Shown: one piece after another, positions 56,163 to 64,000 of the stretch
Layout of the letters: each line of letters starts with the position of its first letter
Position numbering within the stretch: position 1 is the stretch's first letter
Assembly: GCA_963383645.1 (NCBI GenBank)
Contig: OY726559.1
Coordinates: 111,021,314 to 111,085,313 of the forward strand
Direction of reading: 5' to 3'
From: Muscardinus avellanarius
Taxonomy: Eukaryota > Chordata > Mammalia > Rodentia > Gliridae
DNA length: 64,000 nt
The notes under the pieces: generated by a model
Told to the model about the DNA's origin: nothing
Seen by the model: only the letters and a program-made list of their open reading frames with translations
The model's database searches: none
Made by a program: the position numbers and the translations under genes

Positions 56163-56235
56163 ACCATTCATACTACACACTATATTTCAAGTACCCTAAG
56201 CCCAAACTGTGATGACTGGGGCAGGGGTCTGAGAG

Positions 56236-56427
56236 TTTTATTCTGTGGCACTAGGGTTTGAACCCAGGAGCATCCTACCTCTGAGATACACCCCCCACCC
56301 AGCCCAATTTTATTTTTAGTTTGAAACAGGGTCTCACTACTTGCTGAGGCTATTCTTGTATCTGTGATCCTCCTGTCTCAGCCTCCCAAGTCCTGGGATC
56401 ACAAGCGTACGCCATCACACCCAGCTT
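56236..56427 (-). repeat. SINE, full dimer
   Basis: Older copy with a C-rich ID arm. Confidence 0.8.
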
Positions 56428-57096
56428 ATTTTTGTTTTTGGAAGTGTTGAGAAATGGGGTGTGTGGGGAAGTACCCGATCATTGTCTTTCCAGAGCAACA
56501 GAGCTGCTCAGCTTCTCTGGATCAGAACTTAAGCCCTGTTCCCGAGCTGCCCCAGAAGTCTCCTCCTGGCCGCTCCCCTGATTGATGGGAGGCCTGGGAA
56601 ACTCCGCTGGGCTGGCGTTTACATTCCTGACGGTCCAGCCCATCCGGGAGCCCTGTGGAAACGACCTGCGTTGCATTGTACATGGATTGGGAATAATATG
56701 CTGTGGGGAAGCAGAACCGGGAGCGGCTGCTTCGGGAAGTCTGGCGGAGCTTGGGCATGGGCGCTGTGCCCAGGGGTGGGGACTGGGCAGGATGTCCCTC
56801 TGCGGCCTCTGTGGCCAGTGCCCTCGGCAGCCTTCTTGGCCACGACTTAGGGGGATAGGTGGGATGGGACACTGAGCAGGGGGCAGAGACTGAGCCCTGG
56901 ACCAAGGCCGGAAGTGGAGCAGAGGGGCGTGGCCATGTGCTGAGCCCCTTTGCAGAGGCCAAGTGAGACGGTGATGGAGCCTGTCCGTGGCATGCAAAAC
57001 CAAGAAGGAAGGCGGAGGAAAAACTGCAGTCTATTCTTGTGAGTTAGCTGTGTTCACCTACGCAAAGGAACTTCGGTTTTGGAGTCAGACAGACCC
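56428..57096. other. Unique intergenic DNA
   Basis: A 174-codon antisense frame (56479-57003) is present, but its sequence gives no recognised family. Confidence 0.5.
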
Positions 57097-57097
<1 letters not shown>

Positions 57098-57153
<56 letters not shown>

Positions 57154-57862
57154 GTACTGGGGCGCTCTACCACTCAGCTAAAACCCAGCCCTTTTTCTTT
57201 ATTTATATATATGTGTGTTTTATGGTACTGGAGATGGAATCTCGGGGCATTCTACCTCCGAGCTATACCCCCAGCCCGATTTTTTATTCCTTATTTTGAT
57301 AGAAGGTTTCACTGAGTTGCAAAGGGCCTCAGTAAGTAGTAGCTGAGGCTGGCTGCAAACTGCCATCCTCCTGTCTCAGCTTCCTGAACACTGGGATTAC
57401 AAGTGCCCTTTTTTACTTTATTTTATTTATTTTTATTCTTTTACAGTACTGGGGATGGGACCCAGGGGCATTCTACCTCTGAGTGACACCCCCAGCCCAA
57501 TTTTTTGTTCTTTATTTTGAAACAGGGTCTCACTGAGTTGCAAAGGACCTCACTAAGTAGCTGAGGCTGTCTGAGAACCACGATCCTCCTGTCTCAGCCT
57601 CCCAAATGCTGGGATTACAAGCGTGTGCCACCACGCCTGGCTTATTCTTTCTTTTGAAACAGGGTCCTACTGAGTTGCAAAGGGCCTCACTAAGTAGCTG
57701 AGGGTGGCTGCGAACTGCGATCCTGCTGTCTCAGCCTCCCAAATGCTGGGATTACAAGCACCCTTTTTATTTTTGAGGTAGGGTCTTCCTAAGTAGCCCG
57801 CCATCATCCTGCTTCAGCCTCCTGAGTCATGGGGATGACAGGTGTGTGTCACCACTCCTGGC
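57098..57862 (-). repeat. (AT)n run and stacked SINEs
   Basis: AT run 57098-57150, ID arm 57150-57197, dimers 57218-57402 and 57430-57641, lone arms A 57642-57762 and 57763-57862 (the last very old). Confidence 0.85.
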
Positions 57863-57874
57863 CTTCGTAATTAT

Positions 57875-57958
57875 ATATTAAGTTCCCAAAGCCTTGGTCT
57901 CTTCATCTGTGAAGTGCAATAGTTATTTAGGGTTATTTTATGGTTAATAAAGATTATT
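57875..57958 (+). repeat. MIR fragment
   Basis: agccttggtctcttcatctg and gtgcaatagttatttagggt match the middle of MIR. Confidence 0.5.
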
Positions 57959-57959
57959 T

Positions 57960-58277
57960 TACATTTGGGAGGCTGAGGCAGCAGGATCGCAGTTCGCAGC
58001 CACCCTCAGCTACTTAGTGAGGCCCTTTGCAATTCAGTGAAACCCTGTTTCAAAAGAAAGAATAAGCCAAGCGTGGTGGCGCACGCTTGTAATCCCAGCA
58101 TTCGGGAGGCTGAGACGGGAGGATTGCGGTTCGCAGACAGCCTCAGCTACTTAGTGAGGCCCCCTGCAACTCAGTGAGACTCTGTTTCAAAATAAAGAAT
58201 AAAAAATTGGGCTGGGGGTGTAGTTCAGAGGTAGAATGCTCCTGGGTTCAATCCCCAGACCTGAAAAAAAAAAAAAA
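57960..58277 (+). repeat. Truncated SINE and full SINE
   Basis: 5'-truncated arm A 57960-58066 followed by a dimer 58067-58277 with a poly-A tail. Confidence 0.85.
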
Positions 58278-59205
58278 AGATGATTTTAGGTGATGTGTAT
58301 ATTACCTAGCCTGGTCATAATAGGGCTCAGCAAATGGGTGACCCCTGGCCCTCCACGTCCCTAGAAAGTAATTCCATGTCCCACCAGAGGGCAGGCCTGG
58401 AGGCAGAGCTGTGGCCACCCGGGGAGGGAGAGGAGGCAGAGGCACCATGGAGCGCCACAGGACCCAGGACACTGAGCCTGGAGGCGGCTCCCCGTCTGGG
58501 CACAGAGGCACAGGGGCCAGCAAGGAGCAGACACTGAAACAGGAGAGCCGGAACCAGCCGATGCGGCCTGCCGTTCACGTGCGGGGATTAATACTGACGG
58601 CAATCCTCCTCCGTAACAGGGACTCTAATAATGTCAGGAAGCCCCTGAAATACCAGCTCCGCGGGGGCCTGGAGGAGCTGCCTCCCTGGACCCCCTGGAC
58701 CGGGTGTGTTCTGTGTCCTCCCATCCGTCGGCTCCTAGCTCCAGGCACTCGGCCGTAGCTGGTGGTCTCGGGACCCTGGCGCCCGCTGCAGTGCCCTCTG
58801 CAGCGCCTGCCGTGAGAGCCCCTCCTGAAGGCTCCCCAGGTAATGGTGGCTCAGCCTCTTCTCTTGTGCCGCTGGGTGGCCAGAGTCAGGGCTGAAGACT
58901 TGGCATCTTTGTGTCCATGATGTGTTCAAAGTTGTTTTGGCTTCCAGAAGCAAGGTCCGGTGGATAAACATCTCGTGATGCGGGCAAGCCAGCCCTGCAG
59001 GTAGCTCCAATTTTCGTATCCCAGACAAGTCCCCACAGGACTGATCTGGAGATACGGCTGGTGAAAGCGCACCTGGCCAGGCTCATCCGTGCCTGCTGTG
59101 CCAGGCTTCTAGCTATGCAGACCTCAGCCCTTGGCCTCGCTCAGTTTGTCTTCAAAGAGAAGCTGCTCTTCTTAAACTCGTCCTAAAGTTTCTTTTTGTT
59201 TTTAT
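58278..59205. other. Unique intergenic DNA
   Basis: No supported exon. Contains the CTCF-like site at 58381. Confidence 0.5.
58381..58394 (+). promoter_or_regulatory. CTCF-like motif
   Basis: CCACCAGAGGGCAG matches every position of CCASYAGRKGGCRS. Lies in unique intergenic DNA 6 kb downstream of VSIG8. Confidence 0.5.
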
Positions 59206-59211
59206 CTTATT

Positions 59212-59681
59212 TTATTAATTAATTAATTAATTTATTTACTAATTAATTTACTTTTTTGTGGTGCTGGGGATTGAACCCAGGGGCATTCTACCTTGGAGCT
59301 ATACCCCAGCCCGGTTATTTATTTATTTAGTTAGTTAGTTTTTGGTACTGGGGATGGAATCCAGGGGCATTCTACCTCTGAGCTACACCTCCAGCTCTAT
59401 TTTTTTATTCTTTATTTTGTAACAGGGTCCCACTGAGTTGCAAAAGGGCCTCACTAAGTAGTAGAAGCTGTCTGCGAACTGTGATCCTTCTGCCTCAGCC
59501 TCCCAAATGCTGGGTTTACAAGCGTGCGCCACCACACCTGGCTTACTCTTTATTTTTGAAACAGGGTCTCACTGAGTTGCAGAGGGCCTCACTAAGTAGC
59601 TGAAGCTGGCTGTGAACCGGGGTCCTCCTGTCTCAGCCTCCCGAGTACAGGGATTCCAAGCTGCGCCACCGCTCCAGGCTT
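59212..59681 (-). repeat. (TTAA)n, ID arm, SINE, arm A
   Basis: TTAA run 59212-59250, ID arm 59255-59318, dimer 59337-59543, arm A 59544-59681. Confidence 0.85.
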
Positions 59682-60458
59682 ATTTCTCACTTTTCACCTT
59701 TATATTTGCGAGTTGGTTTTGGGGACAGGAAGCTGGACCTGCTATACTGGATCCCCGGCGCTGGGCCTCTGGTCTGGGAGAATGTCTGGGAAAATGGCCA
59801 CAGTTTTCCCAGAGTGGAGGAGGGACCTTCCCGGCAGAGCGCGTGTGGGATTTCTTTCAATACTTTGAGAATCAACTCAGTCTTGGGTCCTTGGGCCGCC
59901 TCCTGGCCCCACACTACCTTGGGACTCGCCTCTGGTCAGTCCCTCGGGCCATCCCCTTAGCCTGCCCCGCACTTTTTCCGGCCTTTCTCCAGCCCCAGCT
60001 CCCACCATGCCTCAGCCCCTCGTCCAAGGTGGTTTTCATTGCCTGTAAGGGTTTCCTACCTCCCTCCGGGTCCTCTTTCCTGGCCTATCTCCAGCCAGAG
60101 AGCGGACTGGCCACGTGACCATTATCCTGTCGTTTCCCCAGCTCCCAGGCAAGGGAGAGGGTGTGTGCTTCGTCACCTTTGGATGATATCACTTGGAATG
60201 TGCTGCTATCTCTACATCAGCCTAGGCTTCCCCCAGGAACGGGCCTGCGTTTCCTCCTTCCTCCATATCTACTTCCTTGAGAGCTCAGACTCTGCCTCTC
60301 TTAGCTGCTGAAAAAAAGAAACCTTAGTGTGATGGGTAAACTTTGTAACTGGAGCCTCTGCCCTCAACATGGGGTGCAGACAATCGCCAATGCTTGCGAT
60401 TGCTTTGGGGACGGAGGCAGTTAAAATCACACAGATGATTCTCACGGGTACGTGTGAA
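59682..60458. other. Unique intergenic DNA
   Basis: A 168-codon frame crosses from the SINE into this block (59612-60118). It starts inside the repeat and is not recognised as a protein. Confidence 0.5.
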
Positions 60459-60671
60459 GCTGGGCGCAGTGGTGCGTGCCTGAAACCCCAGTGCTTGGGA
60501 GTCTGAGACGGGAGGATTGCAGGTTGAAGGCCAGTCTCAGCAACCTAGCAAAATCCTGTTTCAAAATTAATAATAATAATAATAATGATGATAATAATAA
60601 TAATGATAATAAAAGGGCTGGGGTGTAGCTTGGAGGTAGAATGCCACTAAATTCAATCCCCAGTACCAAAG
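60459..60671 (+). repeat. SINE with internal (AAT)n
   Basis: The linker between the arms has become an AAT/GAT run (60569-60612). Confidence 0.82.
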
Positions 60672-61535
60672 GGAGAAAAAAGATGCATATAAAACTTGCC
60701 CTCCCAGAGAGGTCCATGAATGGAGACGCAGAGGCAGGCAGGCCCTTGGGAGACAGTCTCCAAGGATGCTCGGGGCCTCCCCAGACAAGCCCAGGTCATG
60801 GTGCCCCTGCCTCTTTAACTAACAGACTCTTCAGACTCGCTCCTGCCCAGCACGCCGCAGGCTTCTCATCCCCGGTGTGCTCAGGACTTGAGGAAGTCTC
60901 ATGTGTGTGATCACTGCTATTAAAAGATTGAGCAAGGGATCCTTGGTTCCGAGCCTACCCTGCTATTATGACTGCTGCCGGGTGCAGTCTGACTCCTTCC
61001 TTGCAGTGAACGTCCACCTTTCCAGGAATGGAACACACAGTCTGAGAAAGTGAGGGGCGGGGGCAAGGGCCAGCCTCCCGCCCGGCGTGTGTGGACGCCA
61101 GAATGCCCAGACTTCTGCACCCAGCCCAGACCTCGCTCGTATATGCCGCACGTTGAACGTTGCACACCCCAAACGCTGCCTTAGATCCTAAACACTCCAA
61201 ATCCCTCACCATGGTCTTCCCCTCAATGGACAGCGTCTTTGTCCTTTAATGCCTCTTTTACCTTTCCATGGCCACATCCAAGCAGCCAGGAACTCCCCCT
61301 GCTTCTGCCTTCAAAGCAGGTGTGGAACCCAGCCTGGTCTGCTACCTGCGCTCCCAGCCCCTCGCGTCCTTGCGGGGGCTGTGCTAACGTCCAGAGGATG
61401 GCCAGCCTCTCTCCCTCCCACCCAGAGAAGCCAGCCCCAATCATTCTGATCAAGGTCCTTATACTGATCCCCGGGTCTCCTGTCACCTCTTGGGCCTGAT
61501 TTACCACTGCCGCGCCGTCTCTCTGTAAATATTTC
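60672..61535. other. Unique intergenic DNA
   Basis: No supported gene. Confidence 0.5.
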
Positions 61536-61539
61536 CCCT

Positions 61540-61594
61540 CTGTGGTACTAGGGATAGAACCCAGGACCCTCTAGCTCTGACCTACATTCCTGTT

Positions 61595-61629
<35 letters not shown>

Positions 61630-61715
61630 TTATTTTTGCAGTACTGAGGATTGAACCCAGGGGCATTCTCCCTCCTAGCTGCACCCCCCAGCCCTATTTT
61701 TTAAATTCTTTATTT
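61540..61715 (-). repeat. Two ID arms separated by (ATTT)n
   Basis: ID arms 61540-61596 and 61636-61715 around an ATTT run 61597-61634. Arm A is absent after the second. Confidence 0.8.
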
Positions 61716-62058
61716 TGTAAGAGTGACTCTTGTCCAGATTTCCCAAAGGCTAAGTCCTCGCTGCCTTCAATGCTCAACTCCACTGCCTCCCTCTCAGTGA
61801 GGCTTAACAACGGCCACCTTACTTAGGATCGCCTGGACTCCCAGTCAGCCTTAGCGCTCCACCCCTTTTCTTTAATTTGCATGGCCTTTCCCCTCCGACA
61901 TATGTATGATTTATGTGCTGTGATTATCACCAATGGACTCATCTCTCTTCCCGACACGGGGAAGAGGCAGCAGGCAGGGATCTCTGCTTCACTCACTAAT
62001 GGACTTAAGCTCCTGAAAACGAACAGACCTACAGGAAGCACCCAGGACAGACTGCTTC
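61716..62058. other. Mostly unique DNA with possible L2 traces
   Basis: aatgctcaactccactgcct and tcagtgaggctt are weakly L2-like. No gene. Confidence 0.35.
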
Positions 62059-62593
62059 AAGCCGGTCATGGCGCATGTCTGTGATCCTGGTACATGGGAG
62101 GCTGAGACAGGAGGATGGCAAGTAGGGCCTGAGCAACTTAGACCCTCAGCAACTAAGAGACCCTGCTTCAAAATTAAAAATTAAAGAAGCCAGGCATGGT
62201 GGTGCACACTTGTAATCCCAGTACTTGGGAGACTGAGACAGGAAGATCCGTGGTCTCGGCCAGCCTCAGTTACTTAGTGAGGCCCTTTGCAATTTAGTAA
62301 GAGCCTTTTCAAAATAAAAAGTAAAATAGAAGCTGGGCATGGTAGTGCATGTTTGTTATCCCAGTACGTGGGAGGCTGAGACAGGAGGATCCAGGTTCGC
62401 AGACAGCCTCAGCTACTTAGTGAGGCCCTCTGCAAATTAGTGAGTCCCTGTTTAAAAAAAAATTGGGCTGGAGATGTAGCTCATAGGTAGAATGCTCCTA
62501 TTTCTCCTGAAGAAAGTTCCATCTTCAGTACCGCAAAGAAAGAAAGGAAGGAAGGAAGGAAGGAAGGAAGGAAGGAAGGAAGGAAGGAAGGAA
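62059..62593 (+). repeat. Three SINE units with (GGAA)n tail
   Basis: Arms A 62059-62187 and 62189-62330, dimer 62332-62537, GGAA run 62539-62593. Confidence 0.82.
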
Positions 62594-62970
62594 AAAGGAA
62601 TAAAATGTCTGGGGAGACAGAGGACCTAACCCCAGGTCCAGGGCCCCCGGGAGGTGAGAGGTTAGTCAAGAGCAGCCCATTGCATGGTGGGAATTTCCCA
62701 TGATGCTCTGAAGGTTGTCTGTGCCCCGCCCACTGATCCCACTGCCTGGAAGGGAGATTCAGCAATGGAGCGGCCCAGTCAGAGATGGCTTTCTTAGTGG
62801 AGGGCTGTCTGAGAAATGGCCGCGTGTCTTGAGCCTCCACTGCTTGGTTGACAAGTGTATTTTGGCGTGTGCTTACTGTTGGGGTACAAACCCCAAGGTT
62901 TCCAGGAGCAACCAGCCTCCCAGGGGTAACCATGAAGTACTGAGATTGCAGGCGTGGGCCATGGTACCTG
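62594..62970. other. Unique intergenic DNA
   Basis: No supported gene. Confidence 0.5.
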
Positions 62971-62972
62971 GC

Positions 62973-63525
62973 ATATTTTTTTTTTTTAATTTTTTGTGGT
63001 ATTAAAGGTGGAACCCAGGGGCTTTTCTACCTCCGGACTACACTCCCAGACCTATTTTATACTTTTTTTTTCATGGTGGTACTGGGGTTCCTGGAAGGCC
63101 TTCTACTGGGAGTGTGGGCCACACTCCCAGACATATTTCATGCTTTTTATTTGGAAACAGGGTCTCTTAAGCCAGCGCGGCTGGCTTCGAACCTGCGCGA
63201 TCCTCCTGTCTCCTCCTCCCAAGCGTGGGGATTACAAGCGTGCGCCACCACGCCCGGCTTATACTTTTATTTTGAAACAGGGTCTCACTAAGTTGCTGAG
63301 AGCCTAAGTAGCTGAGGCTGGCTTCGAACCTACACAATCCTCCTGTCTCAGCCTCCTGAGTGCGGGGATTACAAGTGTGTGCCACCACGCCCGGCTTATT
63401 TTTTTTTTTTTTAAATTTTGAAACAGGGTCTCACTAAGTTGCTGAGGCTGTTTTCAAACTAGTGATCCTCCTGACTCAGCCTCCCAAGTCCTGGGATTGC
63501 AGGTGTATACCGCCACTCCTGGCCA
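62973..63525 (-). repeat. Stacked SINEs including a deleted-subgroup copy
   Basis: ID arm 62985-63065; deleted-subgroup copy 63066-63260 (gggtctcttaagccagcg); arms A 63261-63396 and 63397-63525. Confidence 0.82.
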
Positions 63526-63701
63526 TAAGCTTATATTTAAATTATTTGGTTGATTTATATGAGATTATCTATGACTCATTTTGAAACTTACAGGAACAAC
63601 AATTTTCATATGATTCAATCCATTTTATTGTGCAGCCTCCAAACTGCACGATATAATGATTACTTTTCAAGCCCGTGCTTCCTGATAATTAAGGATAAAT
63701 G

Positions 63702-63855
63702 GCCAGGGGTGGTGGCACATACCTGCTATCCTGGTACTAGGGAGGCTCAAGGCCAGCCTCAGCAACTAGGCTCAAAACAAAATTTTGAAATTTTGTATTT
63801 CAAAATACAAAATAAAATACGACCAGGGGTATAGCTCAGAAGTAGAATGCCCCTG
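63702..63855 (+). repeat. Old SINE
   Basis: Arm A with a central deletion, then an ID arm (gtatagctcagaagtagaat). Confidence 0.75.
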
Positions 63856-63914
63856 CCATTAACACTTGTAATTAAAATCAAGCTAAGTTGCTATATAAGA
63901 TTTTTATTATTAAT

Positions 63915-64000
63915 TAATTAATTTTTGCTACTGGGAATTGCACCCAGGGGCGTTTCCCTCTGAGCTACACCCTCCACCCCCCCCCTTTTTTTTTTTTACT
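63915..64000 (-). repeat. SINE cut by the window end
   Basis: TTAA-rich head, ID arm and the start of a T-rich linker; arm A would lie beyond 64000. Confidence 0.75.

Noticed and set aside
56479..57003. 174-codon - strand frame
   Set aside because: Ser/Pro/Arg-rich low-complexity translation in GC-rich unique DNA; no start context, splice context or family supports it.
58302..58758. Overlapping short frames on both strands near 58.4 kb
   Set aside because: Several frames are open at once in all directions, which indicates composition rather than coding.
52556..64000. Search for SLAMF8 exons on the - strand
   Set aside because: No Ig-type Y-x-C motif, signal peptide or membrane segment recognisable as SLAMF8 was found; it probably lies beyond 64000.

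Overview
This is nuclear DNA of a mammal, almost certainly a squirrel-family rodent (Sciuridae). The window is packed with dimeric SINEs made of a 7SL-derived B1-like left arm and a tRNA-derived ID right arm (the STRID/MEN type described from squirrels). It also holds eroded LINE-1, MIR and L2 remnants and many microsatellites. Nothing prokaryotic, plasmid-borne or phage-like is present.

Two protein-coding genes are supported, both on the + strand and both complete. CFAP45 (coding span 830-32905, 12 coding exons, 551 codons plus stop) encodes a coiled-coil protein found inside the microtubules of motile cilia and flagella. It starts in a CpG-rich, TATA-less promoter carrying an RFX X-box next to a forkhead motif, the arrangement expected for a motile-cilia gene. 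VSIG8 (45219-52113, 7 coding exons, 412 codons plus stop) encodes a two-Ig-domain type I membrane protein. Each exon was placed by reading frame, GT/AG boundaries and recalled similarity to the human proteins. The summed lengths close exactly in frame. The two genes are in the same tandem order as in human 1q23.2, where TAGLN2 lies beyond CFAP45 and SLAMF8 beyond VSIG8; neither neighbour is visible here.

Layout: 1-660, upstream DNA with a SINE; 660-33018, CFAP45; 33019-44880, intergenic, with unique GC-rich blocks, SINE clusters and a decayed CCCTAA-like tract; 44880-52555, VSIG8 with its proximal upstream region; 52556-64000, intergenic, with no exon I can recognise.

I did not find a new multi-gene system. 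The points worth a second look are regulatory and repeat-structural: the RFX/forkhead promoter module, a 23-bp interrupted palindrome upstream of VSIG8, a SINE poly-T tract 16 nt from a weak CFAP45 splice donor, recurring tandem arrays of ID modules, a long direct duplication around a SINE, and CTCF-like motifs. All repeat calls were made by eye without a repeat library, so repeat edges are approximate to about 10 bases.
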